The notes: generated by a model from the sequence alone, not told the origin. 64,000 bases of DNA from Acidobacteriota bacterium (GCA_016713675.1 JADJOS010000005.1:62001-126000); one strand, 5' to 3'; numbered from the stretch's first letter, positions 7,739 through 16,554 are shown. A program made the numbers and translations.

Positions 7739-9412
7739 ATGAATGTATTCGAAGACTTGGTCATCGAACTGAAAGAAGAGAATCTTCTCGAAGACACCGT
7801 CATGGATGCGGCTCGCAATGAGTCGGCCGCGACGGTACACGCTGAACCGGCAAATATCACAGATATCCCTATCGACGTTCCTCCGGCAGCGGCATCGGAA
7901 CCGGCTATGGGCGAACAAAAAGCTCCGGAGTCAGAGTATGAGAATACTCCGGTTGCCATGGCGGTGCCTGCCGATTCCGACATGCAGCTTCAGGGAAACG
8001 ATGAGACCGTCGAAATACGACGCCCATCGTCCGAGCGAGAGTTTTTCAAAAAGCGAGCCGTAGGTGAGGTCGCGAGCCTTCAAATGGTCGAACACGTGCT
8101 TACGTCTGTTGAACGCGAGCACATGAAGGTCGTGCCGCGAACATACGACGATTTCGAGGCCAAAAAGGCGCTGAACCTGTTTCTAAAGGTCGCCGACGAT
8201 GTCTCGACCAACGAGCACAAAGAGGCCGAGTTTCGACTGATGCATGAGACCGAATCGTGGTGCTCCGCGCTTGCCGAGCGAGACCACGAGATCTCGGTTG
8301 CGAACCTTCGCCGGTATTGCGAGAATTGTCGCCCGATGCTTAGCTCGCAGGCAATGCTTTCGCTGGCCCGGTTCTATCGCAACCTCCCATATTCTGAGGG
8401 TGTTCGCTCCAAGTTCGACTTTATAATTACAAGACTATTTTAGCGACCGACAGACGAACAGCTTAGAAAGCTGCTGTTTAACAAGGTCGAAATGCTCGGG
8501 CACATCAAGACGCTTTATGCCGATTGGTCGAGCCTGTCGCTTCATTCGGATGACGAAAACGAATCGAATGTGCTGCTGACGGCTCTCAGCTTCGAAGACC
8601 TTACCGCCGAGGCTGAAAAGGCAACCGAGTTTGATGAGCTGATCAAGAGTGATTTCTTCAACCGGCTTCGATTATTCAAAGAGAGTATTACCGAGTTGTT
8701 TTACGCTCCAAAGGTCACTGCCGCCGCGATCGAATGCAATATCCGCATCGGAAACGCGTATGTCGAATTGATAGCTCGTGAGCGTCAGAAGTCGAATGCG
8801 GCGATGGTCCACGACAGATATTCGTTTATCGACGATCAGGAAGTATCACAGGCGACCGGCCGGACACTCGAACTTGTCGAACTGCTTCGCGAACGTTCGC
8901 AGGAACCCGTCAAGGCTGAGCCCAAAGAAGCTCCGCAGAAGCACCAGCCTGAAGTCGTAATTGAAACTCCGGCAGCGAAGGCCGAAGAGCCGGCAAAAGA
9001 GATCGCGGTGGCAAAGCCAAAGCGGAAGCGCAAACTGCCGATCGACAAACTCGGCGTAGATAGATGGCTATTGGCTGTGAGTCTCGTGATCATACTTGCA
9101 TCTGCCGGGCTCTATGTCTGGGCTAATTTCTTTATCGCCGAACCGCCTACGGCCTCCGGTGTAACACGCTTCGATCCTAAGGACACCGCTTTTCGCGACG
9201 ACATCAAGATCGCAAAGATCAGCGGTGATACGCTATATGTCATGATGATGCCGTCATGGGAAACGATGACGAAAGAAAAGCAGCTCGAACTGTTGAAGAA
9301 TATCTATCAGTACGGAGCAACTAAGGAATGGCATCAGGTCAACATTATGAATTCGACAGGAAAGACCGTCGGATACGCATCGTCTTCTCGTCTGGAACTT
9401 GTTGGTCAATAG
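7739..9412 (+). CDS. Membrane-anchored protein of unknown function, interrupted by one in-frame TAG (8441-8443)
   Basis: Two open segments (7739-8440 and 8444-9412) are in the same reading frame, separated only by TAG. Read through, they give one protein of about 557 residues. The first part has an acidic, low-complexity N-terminus and an all-helical region with RRYCENCRP. After the TAG it continues RPTDEQLRKLLFNKVEMLGHIKTLYADW, another helical region and a Lys/Arg-rich stretch. A transmembrane helix near codon 430 (WLLAVSLVIILASAGLYVW) and a C-terminal domain of about 85 residues follow. The second half alone has an ATG at 8492. The amber may be a mutation, a sequencing error or a true boundary. 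I do not recognise the family. Confidence 0.6.
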
Positions 9413-9435
9413 TTAAGACACCGATTACAAATTTT

Positions 9436-9465
9436 AGCCCGTTAGCTGCAAGCTAACGGGCTTTC
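9436..9465 (+). terminator. Factor-independent terminator
   Basis: AGCCCGTTAGC and GCTAACGGGCT form a perfect 11-bp stem with a 4-nt loop followed by TTTCTT. It sits 23 nt after the stop of the interrupted membrane-protein gene. Confidence 0.85.
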
Positions 9466-9564
9466 TTGCTTGGCATGTGCTCACTTTTCGAAACATTCTG
9501 GTCGGTGATACAGTATAAAACAGTTTCACTATCCACTGTGCTGTAAAGGACACACGACAAAACT

Positions 9565-11235
9565 ATGATGAAGAACAAAACTATTCGAATTGCAGCGGCC
9601 CTTATGCTGCTTCAGTTGTTAATAATGCCCGCCTCGATCTTTGCGCAGGATGCAAAGACTGCCGAGGTTTACGCTGCTATTCGAAAAGAGGGAACGGAGA
9701 ACTCGAAGATAATGCGGGTGATGCATTATTTTTCGGATGTTTACGGGCCGCGGCTGACGGGCAGCGACAATTATGTAAATGCGGCGAAATGGGGAGCTCG
9801 TGAGATGCAGTCGTGGGGGTTTGATAACTCGACGCTCGAGCCATGGGAATTTGGGCATCCGGGCTGGGCGATCGTCAGGAATACGGGGCTGATGCTCAAG
9901 CCGCAGCCGGACACGCTGACCTTTGAGGTGCTGGCGTGGACGCCCGGGACCAAGGGGCCGGTCGCGGCTGATGCGGTAAACATCGTATTGCCGACATTTC
10001 CGGCGGCGGAAAATCCGCAGGTGATGCAAAACCCGACGCAGGAAGAGCTAACGGCATATTTTGAAAAGATCAAGGCTTCGGTAACGGGCAAGATCGTGCT
10101 GGTCGGCAAGCCTTCGTTCATCGACCAGTCGCGTGATCCGAACCCGAAACGCCTCAAAGACGAGGATGCCAAGAAGCGTTTTGACCCGACGACACCGGTT
10201 CCGGCCGGCGGTCCCGGCGGCCCCGGCGGCCCCGGCGGACGTGGTGCAGGTATGGGTGCGGCAGTCGCACCAAAGCCGAACGCCCTGACGGGTATGCAGA
10301 TCGGCGAACAGCTCGATAAATTTTTGCTCGACAATAATGTTCTGGTCCGCATAAATGAATCTCAGCTCGATCGCGGTGCTGTCAGAGCATTCAATAACCG
10401 CACATTCGACGTCTCAAAGGTAGTGCCGACCGTGGTGATGCGAAACGAGGACTACGGCCGCATTTGCCGTTTGATGGCCAATGGAACGCCGGTAAAGCTC
10501 GAATTTGACATCCAGACGCGAACGATACCGTCAGGTGTGACCAGCTACAACTTGATCGGCGAGATCTGGGGCTCGGACAAAAAGGACGAGGTCGTGATGC
10601 TCGGCGGGCACCTCGATTCGTGGCATTCGGCGACCGGTGCGACCGACAACGCCGTCGGCTGTGCAACGATGATGGAAGCCGCACGCATCCTGAAGGCGAT
10701 CGGCGTTAAGCCTCGACGAACCATCCGCGTTGCGTGTTGGGGCGGCGAGGAGCAGGGACTGTTGGGTTCGCAGGCGTATGTCAAACAGCATTTCGGCACG
10801 GCCGAGAATCCGACCGATAAATTCAGCAAGTTCAACGGCTATTTCAATATCGATAGCGGCACAGGACGCGCGAGGGGCTTGAGCATCTTTGGGCCGCCTG
10901 AGGCCGCGACGGTGCTTCGCGAGGCGTTGGCTCCGTTTGCGGACCTTGGTTTTGCGGGCGTGCTGGCATCGAAGAGCCGTTCGCTCGGCGGAACGGACAG
11001 CACGTCGTTCAACCAGGCTGGTTTGCCCGGAATCGGGACCCAACAGGATCCGATCGAGTATTTTAACGTGACATGGCACACCAATCTCGATACCTACGAA
11101 CGCATCATCGAAAGTGATGCGAAATCGTCGGCGATCATCTTTGCTGCTGCCGTCTATACACTCGCCATGAGCGAAGAAATGCTGCCGCGGTTCAAGGCAG
11201 GCGAAATGCCGGCCCAACCGGCTCCAAGGCCGTAG
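9565..11235 (+). CDS. Secreted M28-family metallopeptidase (aminopeptidase-like)
   Basis: The 556-residue protein has a Sec signal peptide ending near IFAQD (residue 28). The C-terminal half carries the M28 two-zinc site: GGHLDSWHSATGATDNAVG (His and Asp, about residues 349-361) and WGGEEQGLLGS (catalytic and bridging Glu, about 394). The later Asp and His ligands fit NIDSGTG and TWHTNLDTYE. A PA-like insert lies in the N-terminal half and holds a GGPGGPGGPGG run (about residues 213-223) encoded by GC-rich repeats. It is followed by a terminator and stands alone. The family removes N-terminal residues from peptides; the substrate here is unknown. Confidence 0.9.
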   Translation: MMKNKTIRIAAALMLLQLLIMPASIFAQDAKTAEVYAAIRKEGTENSKIMRVMHYFSDVYGPRLTGSDNYVNAAKWGAREMQSWGFDNSTLEPWEFGHPGWAIVRNTGLMLKPQPDTLTFEVLAWTPGTKGPVAADAVNIVLPTFPAAENPQVMQNPTQEELTAYFEKIKASVTGKIVLVGKPSFIDQSRDPNPKRLKDEDAKKRFDPTTPVPAGGPGGPGGPGGRGAGMGAAVAPKPNALTGMQIGEQLDKFLLDNNVLVRINESQLDRGAVRAFNNRTFDVSKVVPTVVMRNEDYGRICRLMANGTPVKLEFDIQTRTIPSGVTSYNLIGEIWGSDKKDEVVMLGGHLDSWHSATGATDNAVGCATMMEAARILKAIGVKPRRTIRVACWGGEEQGLLGSQAYVKQHFGTAENPTDKFSKFNGYFNIDSGTGRARGLSIFGPPEAATVLREALAPFADLGFAGVLASKSRSLGGTDSTSFNQAGLPGIGTQQDPIEYFNVTWHTNLDTYERIIESDAKSSAIIFAAAVYTLAMSEEMLPRFKAGEMPAQPAPRP

Positions 11236-11257
11236 GGCGTTCGTGGTTTTGGACTGG

Positions 11258-11291
11258 AAAGGCGAGTTGCGACATGCACCTCGCCTTTTTT
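11258..11291 (+). terminator. Factor-independent terminator after M28 peptidase
   Basis: AGGCGAG (11260-11266) pairs with CTCGCCT (11280-11286), followed by a run of five T. It lies about 25 nt after the peptidase stop codon. Confidence 0.75.
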
Positions 11292-11472
11292 GTGCGGAAC
11301 TGCCCGGATATTGACGGCTGTTCGATGCTCTGATAATCTTGCTTGAAGTTCGAGCGTGTTCGTACCGTCTTCGAACTGTGAATTCAACTTTGGCGGCTTC
11401 CTCATCCTAACTTGCCGCCGCGTGATCCGCTCGAGTTTGAGATCTTGGACGTCGAGGATGAAAGGTTGATCA

Positions 11473-11835
11473 ATGTATAAATTCAGCGAAGAATTTGTGG
11501 TAGAAACGGGCTTTCTGCGTGTGACGACCCGCGGCGAATTTGCGCTAGATGAGCTGTTCGGCTTTATCGGCCGCGTCAAGGCCGAGGCTGAGGCCGCTGA
11601 TCGCGATCGCATCATGATCGATTCGTCGGAGATCGAGGGAATTCTGACCGAGGCGGATCGCTTTCAGGGCGGGCAGAAGGTCGCGGAGGTCTTTGCCGGG
11701 GAAATGAAGGTCGTTTGGATCATGCCGGCCGATCAGATCACAAAGCTCGGCGAAATGGCCGCGGTCAATCGCGGGGCGGATTTCCTGGTGACTGCCTCAC
11801 AGGACGAGGCTCTCAAATGGCTGCTCGAAGACTAA
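11473..11835 (+). CDS. Small SpoIIAA/STAS-like protein
   Basis: This 120-residue soluble protein has alternating beta and alpha segments: FVVETGFLRVTTRGEFALDEL, then DRIMIDSSEIEG, MKVVWIMPADQITKLGE and a final DEALKWLLED. The pattern resembles the SpoIIAA-like group of STAS-fold domains found as single-domain proteins, but no phosphorylatable Ser motif can be assigned with certainty. The start ATG has GAAAGG upstream. It converges on arsC with a 3-nt gap. Function unknown. Confidence 0.65.
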   Translation: MYKFSEEFVVETGFLRVTTRGEFALDELFGFIGRVKAEAEAADRDRIMIDSSEIEGILTEADRFQGGQKVAEVFAGEMKVVWIMPADQITKLGEMAAVNRGADFLVTASQDEALKWLLED

Positions 11836-11838
11836 CGC

Positions 11839-12261
11839 TCAAATGTCCGGCTGCTTCGCAAATCTTTCTAGCTTTTCCTTTATCTCATCTCTAACTCGCC
11901 TAAATACGGCGGCGACCTCAAATTCTTCACCAACTGCCTCGGCCGGATCGTCGAAACTCCAGTGAATGCGTTTTGCGTTGCCGGGAAAAACTGGGCATGA
12001 TTCGTTGGCATTGTCACAGACGGTGATGATGTGATCGAACTCGGTATTGAGAAACTCGTCCAGGCATTTTGACTGGTGGCCTGAAATGTCGATCCCGATA
12101 TCAGCCATCGCGGCGATCGCCTGTGGGCGGACGAAACTTGCAAACGTGCCGGCACTTTCGACTTCGAACCTATCGCCCGCGATGTGCCGCAAAAGTCCCT
12201 CGGCCATTTGGCTTCGGGCTGAGTTGCCGGTGCATAGGATGAGGACCTTTTTCTTGTTCAT
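11839..12261 (-). CDS. arsC: Arsenate reductase, thioredoxin-coupled low-molecular-weight phosphatase type
   Basis: The 140-residue enzyme reduces arsenate to arsenite. It shows the LMW-phosphatase P-loop C10-TGNSA-R16 and the two redox cysteines Cys82 and Cys89 (VCDNANESCP), at the same numbers as in the well-studied Staphylococcus aureus pI258 enzyme. This places it in the thioredoxin-dependent class rather than the glutaredoxin class. It overlaps the 3' end of acr3 by 4 nt (ATGA), so the two are translationally coupled: reduction followed by export. Confidence 0.93.
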   Translation of the reverse strand: MNKKKVLILCTGNSARSQMAEGLLRHIAGDRFEVESAGTFASFVRPQAIAAMADIGIDISGHQSKCLDEFLNTEFDHIITVCDNANESCPVFPGNAKRIHWSFDDPAEAVGEEFEVAAVFRRVRDEIKEKLERFAKQPDI

Positions 12262-13322
12262 TCTTGTTCGGAAGGGAAGTATTTCCGCTGAAAATAGAGT
12301 GCGACACTGACGAGTCCGATCAGCACGGGAACCTCGACCAGCGGACCGATCACCGCTGCTAAAGCTGCTCCGGAGTTAATTCCGAAGACGGCGACCGCCA
12401 CTGCGATGGCCAGCTCAAAGTTATTGCTGGCAGCGGTGAATGACAGCGTTGCGGTCTTAGAGTAATCGGCACCGACCTTCCGCCCCATATAGAAACTGAC
12501 CAGAAACATCACTACAAAATAGATCAACAGCGGGATCGCGATCCGCACTACGTCCAGCGGCAATTGCACGATCAGATTGCCTTTGAGACTGAACATCACA
12601 AAGATCGTAAACAGCAACGCCACCAGCGTCAGCGGACTTATCCTGGGAATGAAGACGTCGTGGTACCAATCCTTACCTTTCGCCCTGACGAATAAGAAGC
12701 GAGTGAGCATTCCGGCTAGAAAGGGAATTCCAAGATAGATGAATACGCTCTGAGCAATTTCCCAAATGCTAATGTTCACGACAGTGCTTTCGAGACCAAA
12801 GTAGGGCGGAAGCACCGTCACGAATACCCATGCGTAAACGCTGTAGAACAGGACTTGGAACACGCTGTTAAATGCCACGAGTCCGGCGGCGTATTCACTG
12901 TCGCCTTTGGCTAGCTCGTTCCAGACGATGACCATTGCTATGCATCGTGCAAGACCGATCATGATCAGGCCGACCATGTATTCAGGATAGTCGCGAAGGA
13001 ATATGATCGCCAAAGCGAACATCAGTATCGGCCCGATCACCCAATTCTGGACGAGCGAAAGGCCTAATATCTTAGTGTCGCGAAATACCTCGCCGAGATT
13101 CTCGTATCTGACCTTGGCGAGCGGCGGATACATCATCAGTATTAGGCCGACGGCGATCGGGATGTTGGTGGTTCCGACGTTAAATCGATTTACGACGCCC
13201 TCGACACCCGGATACAAATAACCCGTCATGACGCCAAGAAACATCGCCAGAAAGATCCAAAGCGTTAGAAATCGATCGAGAAACGAAAGTCTCGCCGTCG
13301 GATTGCAATTATTTGCTGACAT
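12258..13322 (-). CDS. acr3: Arsenite efflux transporter, ACR3 family
   Basis: The 354-residue inner-membrane protein with about ten helices exports arsenite using the proton gradient. The conserved ACR3 signature LARCIAMVIVWNELAKG in helix 4 carries the essential cysteine, and the later segment FTAASNNFELAIAVAVAVFG is also typical. It is followed by arsC with a 4-nt overlap and preceded by a small cysteine-containing ORF only 3 nt away, so all are probably one transcript. Confidence 0.93.
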   Translation of the reverse strand: MSANNCNPTARLSFLDRFLTLWIFLAMFLGVMTGYLYPGVEGVVNRFNVGTTNIPIAVGLILMMYPPLAKVRYENLGEVFRDTKILGLSLVQNWVIGPILMFALAIIFLRDYPEYMVGLIMIGLARCIAMVIVWNELAKGDSEYAAGLVAFNSVFQVLFYSVYAWVFVTVLPPYFGLESTVVNISIWEIAQSVFIYLGIPFLAGMLTRFLFVRAKGKDWYHDVFIPRISPLTLVALLFTIFVMFSLKGNLIVQLPLDVVRIAIPLLIYFVVMFLVSFYMGRKVGADYSKTATLSFTAASNNFELAIAVAVAVFGINSGAALAAVIGPLVEVPVLIGLVSVALYFQRKYFPSEQE

Positions 13323-13325
13323 AAC

Positions 13326-13514
13326 TTATTGATCGCCTATCGCATCTTCGCAGCAGTAGGTTAGCGTGATGTATTTGCCGCTGTCGCGGTCGTACTTCGC
13401 GACAAAAACTTCCCATTCGCGCTCGAAAATGTTATTGTCCGCCGGCCTTCCGTGTTCATCGGCACAACGAACCTGGCATCGTTTCTCTTCAAATGTTGAT
13501 ATTCGTCTGATCAT
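13326..13514 (-). CDS. Small cysteine-containing protein in arsenic operon
   Basis: An ORF of 62 codons begins MIRRISTFEEKRCQVRC and ends TYCCEDAIGDQ. It has four cysteines, including an adjacent pair, no signal and no membrane segment. A longer start (MLSIAI at 13532) is possible. It ends 3 nt before acr3, so it is likely co-transcribed between the arsI-like gene and acr3. The vicinal cysteines could bind arsenite, but this is speculation. I do not recognise a family, and it may be a chance ORF. Confidence 0.45.
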   Translation of the reverse strand: MIRRISTFEEKRCQVRCADEHGRPADNNIFEREWEVFVAKYDRDSGKYITLTYCCEDAIGDQ

Positions 13515-13581
13515 AATAGCAATTGATAACAATTGTAGGCGTTGCGAGATATCGCTTTAAATAATTTATGGCAGTAACGAA

Positions 13582-13619
13582 TGCGGCGTTCGTCGAAATT
13601 CAGGCTCGCGAACGCCGCA
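13582..13619 (-). terminator. Hairpin downstream of arsI-like gene
   Basis: TGCGGCGTTCG (13582-13592) pairs perfectly with CGAACGCCGCA (13609-13619). On the minus strand it follows the arsI-like stop at 13634. The trailing sequence has only a few T residues, so it may be an attenuator between arsI and the acr3/arsC genes rather than a full terminator. Confidence 0.5.
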
Positions 13620-13633
13620 GACGTTAAACAGAT

Positions 13634-14116
13634 TCAGCAGCAGGCCGAGGCGGCTTCTTTTTCCTTGCCTCCGATACCGACAAATGTTGGAACGCAGCAC
13701 GTCGCGTCGTCGCTCTTGCCCATTCCTTCCGGCAGGTTATCCTGCAGAACAACGAATGCTTCCCATTCATTGCCGTCCGGATCGTGGACCCAAGCTTTGT
13801 CCTGAACCGCATAGCAGCAGGTGGTCTGCATCTCTTCGCGGGGCACCAGTCCGCGCTCGATCCATTTGTCACGCAACGCGAGAACGTCTTCGGTTGACGC
13901 TACCTGTATTCCAAGATGCGAAAGGGAACCCTTGCCGGCAAACGCATTCTGATTGAGCGTCAGATTGAGCGGCGGATTTTGAATGTCGAACTTAGCGTAG
14001 CCCGTACGGACCTTGCTTGGTTCGAGGTCGAGCATCTTTTTGTAAAATTCGATGCTGGCTTCGACGTCGGTCACGTTCAGTGCGAGATGCGCTTTTAAGG
14101 TGTTGATGTTATTCAT
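13634..14116 (-). CDS. arsI: ArsI/CadI-type vicinal-oxygen-chelate protein (putative C-As lyase)
   Basis: The 160-residue protein has the glyoxalase/dioxygenase VOC fold: His10 (KAHLALNVTD), His67 (LSHLGIQ) and a Glu in DGNEWEAF form the metal site. It carries the vicinal cysteine pair Cys100-Cys101 (TTCCYA) that binds trivalent organoarsenicals in ArsI, and further CC pairs near the C-terminus (TCCVP and the final CC). ArsI cleaves the C-As bond of methylarsenite and aromatic arsenicals with O2. Without the biochemical test a cadmium-induced CadI role is possible, but the adjoining arsR, acr3 and arsC favour ArsI. Confidence 0.85.
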   Translation of the reverse strand: MNNINTLKAHLALNVTDVEASIEFYKKMLDLEPSKVRTGYAKFDIQNPPLNLTLNQNAFAGKGSLSHLGIQVASTEDVLALRDKWIERGLVPREEMQTTCCYAVQDKAWVHDPDGNEWEAFVVLQDNLPEGMGKSDDATCCVPTFVGIGGKEKEAASACC

Positions 14117-14140
14117 GATTTCTCTCCCTGCGTTAATATC

Positions 14141-14160
14141 AATTATGGATAGCCATAATT
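14141..14160. promoter_or_regulatory. Palindromic operator 1, probable ArsR site
   Basis: AATTATGG-ATAG-CCATAATT is a perfect 8-bp inverted repeat in the 111-nt gap between divergent arsI and arsR. Its length and AT-rich form suit a SmtB/ArsR dimer. Confidence 0.7.
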
Positions 14161-14185
14161 GTGTTACAACGATAATCCCAATTTA

Positions 14186-14207
14186 CATTTATGTCAAGCC
14201 ATAAATG
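14186..14207. promoter_or_regulatory. Palindromic operator 2 overlapping the arsR promoter
   Basis: CATTTATG and CATAAATG form a perfect inverted repeat with a 6-nt spacer, resembling operator 1 in its TATG/CATA core. It ends 8 nt before the TATAAT of arsR, so bound repressor would cover the -35 region. Confidence 0.7.
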
Positions 14208-14215
14208 ATATGTGA

Positions 14216-14221
14216 TATAAT
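14216..14221 (+). promoter_or_regulatory. -10 element of arsR, implying a leaderless transcript
   Basis: A perfect TATAAT ends 6 nt before the arsR ATG (14228). Start of transcription about 7 nt after the -10 would fall on the ATG itself, and there is no Shine-Dalgarno sequence in the space. Confidence 0.6.
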
Positions 14222-14227
14222 TTTTTT

Positions 14228-14590
14228 ATGAAAGCAGGGAAGGCATTTGATCTTGAACTATTTTTCGCAGCACTTTCCGACCGTACGAGGCTTCGTCTTC
14301 TCAACCTGATGCGCGACGGTGAAGTATGCGTTTGCTTCTTTGCCGAAGCTCTTGGTACCAACAATCCCAAAATATCACGCCACCTTGCATACCTAAAACG
14401 GGCCGGCCTCGTCGCGTCTCGACGCGAAGGAAAATGGATACACTACAAGATCACGGAGCCCGAGGACAAACAGGCAGCCGAACTGTTTGCTTCAACACTC
14501 AAAATGATCACCGCTGACCCGCAAATGCGATCGGATGCTGAGAACCTATTCCGCGTCTGCTGTCCGCCGAGGGTCCAGATAACAAGGTAA
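14228..14590 (+). CDS. arsR: ArsR/SmtB-family arsenite-responsive repressor
   Basis: The 120-residue winged-helix protein has the metalloid site EVCVCFF (Cys34, Cys36), equal to the ELCVCDL motif of arsenite-sensing ArsR, on the first recognition region. Wing and recognition helix are NNPKISRHLAYLKRAGLVASRREGKWIHYKI. A further CC pair near the C-terminus (RVCCPP) may add ligands. It is divergent from the arsI/acr3/arsC genes across a gap holding two palindromes, so it probably represses both directions and itself until arsenite binds. Confidence 0.92.
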   Translation: MKAGKAFDLELFFAALSDRTRLRLLNLMRDGEVCVCFFAEALGTNNPKISRHLAYLKRAGLVASRREGKWIHYKITEPEDKQAAELFASTLKMITADPQMRSDAENLFRVCCPPRVQITR

Positions 14591-14704
14591 AGATCATGAG
14601 TTTTCAGAACCGTACCGCAGTTCGTTAGACTTTTCGCCGCAAGCCCGCGTCCAAATACTTGAATGAAAGGTACACGCTTATTTCAATGAGTTTGGAGTTT
14701 GGAA

Positions 14705-15910
14705 ATGAATTTAACGAGGTGGCGATTTGACTGGTTCTTGGTCGTTTCGCTTTTTCTTTCGGCCGCGGCCTATTCGCAGGGCACATATACCCGACTAACA
14801 GATATTCAATACGTCCCAAACGGCTCGACTACTCAACGCCTCGACCTGTACGTTCCTGACGGTGCTAATTCTCCGACCCCGCTGATTGTGTGGATACACG
14901 GAGGAGGTTGGACTTCGGGCGACAAGTCATTGGGACAGAGTGCTTTCCAATTGCGATACGCCCAAAATGGTTACGCCATGGCGAGCCTAAATTACCGACT
15001 CAGCGGCGAAGCGACTTTTCCGGCGCAGATCCACGACTGCAAAGCTGCGATTCGATGGCTAAGGGCCAACGCCGCTCTTTATAATATCGATCCGACCAGG
15101 ATCGGAGTTTGGGGCAGTTCGGCAGGCGGCCATTTGGCATCTTTATTGGGAACATCCAATGACGTCGTTGACCTGGAAGGCACCCTCGGCAGCGAACTGC
15201 AGTTTTCGTCGCGAGTACAGGCCGTGGTGGATTGGTACGGCCCGACGGATTTTTTGCAAATGGATAGTCAGGCGATCGCTCAGGGCTGCGGCGGCAGCAA
15301 TCACAACAGCGCAACTTCGCCTGAATCCATGCTGGTGGGATGTCAAATACAAACGTGCCCGACGGCGGTCCAACGGGCAAACCCGATGACTTATGCCACA
15401 ACTGACGATCCTCCGTTCCTGATACAGCACGGAACTGTCGATTGCACGGTGCCAACAGGGCAGAGCCAGATCTTTCGATCACTTCTGCAGGCACTTTCGC
15501 TTGATCATTCGATCGATCTGATAACCGGAGCCGGGCATGGCGGACCTCAATTTTCTGCGGCCGCAAATCTTGCCATTGTCGATTCATTTTTTGAAACGAG
15601 GTTGCGTCAGTCGGTAAATCCGATGATAAATTCGGTAAAGATCTATCGTAAGACAAACGAGATCGGGCATTTTAGAGCCGGTTCGATCGGGTCGCATCAC
15701 CGGATCGTTATAGCTGGATCAAATATCGCCATTGACAGCGAGGTTCTACTCAATGGCATTCGAAGACGCGGTTCGCTGGAGGCTAACGGGGAACTAGTCG
15801 TGCGGGGACCGGTCGGGAGAATCGCGCCGAATGGGGAGGTCTCAATTCAAGTCAAGTCGGCGTCGGGAAGATATTCCAATACCGCGAGAGTCCCGATCAT
15901 CGCAGACTAA
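14705..15910 (+). CDS. Secreted alpha/beta hydrolase (carboxylesterase-like) with C-terminal beta domain
   Basis: The protein has about 401 residues with a signal peptide ending near AAAYSQG. The oxyanion-hole motif HGGGW, nucleophile elbow WGSSAGGH, Asp in GTVDCTVP and His in GAGHGG form the catalytic set of the BD-FAE/hormone-sensitive-lipase-like esterases. Residues from about 305 form an extra IPT/Ig-like domain (VKIYRKTNEIGHFRAGS and following). I took ATG 14705 over TTG 14699 because GGAG lies about 8 nt upstream. The substrate is unknown; esters on polysaccharides are plausible. It converges with nth. Confidence 0.82.
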   Translation: MNLTRWRFDWFLVVSLFLSAAAYSQGTYTRLTDIQYVPNGSTTQRLDLYVPDGANSPTPLIVWIHGGGWTSGDKSLGQSAFQLRYAQNGYAMASLNYRLSGEATFPAQIHDCKAAIRWLRANAALYNIDPTRIGVWGSSAGGHLASLLGTSNDVVDLEGTLGSELQFSSRVQAVVDWYGPTDFLQMDSQAIAQGCGGSNHNSATSPESMLVGCQIQTCPTAVQRANPMTYATTDDPPFLIQHGTVDCTVPTGQSQIFRSLLQALSLDHSIDLITGAGHGGPQFSAAANLAIVDSFFETRLRQSVNPMINSVKIYRKTNEIGHFRAGSIGSHHRIVIAGSNIAIDSEVLLNGIRRRGSLEANGELVVRGPVGRIAPNGEVSIQVKSASGRYSNTARVPIIAD

Positions 15911-16554
15911 CCGGCAGCGGATACGGCCATTGAAGGACAAATATCCTTAAGGACACACTCCTCGCATTTAGGCTTTCGGGCGTCACAGATCTGGCGACCG
16001 TGGTGGATCATCCAGTGAGGGAACATCACCCAATGCTTTTTCGGGATGAGTTGAGCGAGATCGCGTTCGACCTTCTCGGCGTTCTCGTTTTCGGTAAGGC
16101 CGAGCCGGCGTGAGAGGCGTCCGACATGTGTATCGACGACGACACCGGACGCTATACCGAAAGCATTTCCCAAGACGACATTTGCCGTTTTGCGAGCAAC
16201 GCCGCCGAGCGTAAGCAAGCTGTCCATATCCTTGGGAACCTCGCCGCCGTATTCCTCGATAATCCTCTGGCATGCAGCCTGAATGTTCTTGGCCTTATTG
16301 CGAAAAAAACCGGTAGAATGAATGTCCTTTTCCAGTTCGTGCTGGGAAACCTTCAGAAAATCCGCCGGTCCCCGGTACTTCCGGAACAGATCCGCGGTGA
16401 CGATATTAACTCGAACATCGGTGCATTGAGCCGAAAGAATCGTAGCGATCAGCAGCTCAAAAGGAGAAGAGTGGTTCAACGCACAATGGGCATTAGGATA
16501 GGCCTTTTTCAGACGCCTTATGATTTCAGCGGCACGCTGCTTATCGTCGTTCAT
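15907..16554 (-). CDS. nth: Endonuclease III (DNA glycosylase/AP lyase)
   Basis: The base-excision repair enzyme removes oxidised pyrimidines. The helix-hairpin-helix LTLGGVARKTANVVLG carries the catalytic lysine, and the catalytic Asp is in VVVDTHVGR. The 4Fe-4S cluster ligands CDARKPKCEECVLKDIC sit at the C-terminus with the usual C-X6-C-X2-C-X5-C spacing. I start at the internal Met (MNDDKQRAAEIIRRLK, 215 residues), the normal length; a longer start at 16590 would add a hydrophobic leader not seen in the family. Confidence 0.93.
   Translation of the reverse strand: MNDDKQRAAEIIRRLKKAYPNAHCALNHSSPFELLIATILSAQCTDVRVNIVTADLFRKYRGPADFLKVSQHELEKDIHSTGFFRNKAKNIQAACQRIIEEYGGEVPKDMDSLLTLGGVARKTANVVLGNAFGIASGVVVDTHVGRLSRRLGLTENENAEKVERDLAQLIPKKHWVMFPHWMIHHGRQICDARKPKCEECVLKDICPSMAVSAAG

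Noticed and set aside
10531..11217. Long minus-strand ORF of 228 codons across the M28 peptidase
   Set aside because: Arg/Pro/Ala-rich mirror of a clear coding sequence with all catalytic motifs on the plus strand.
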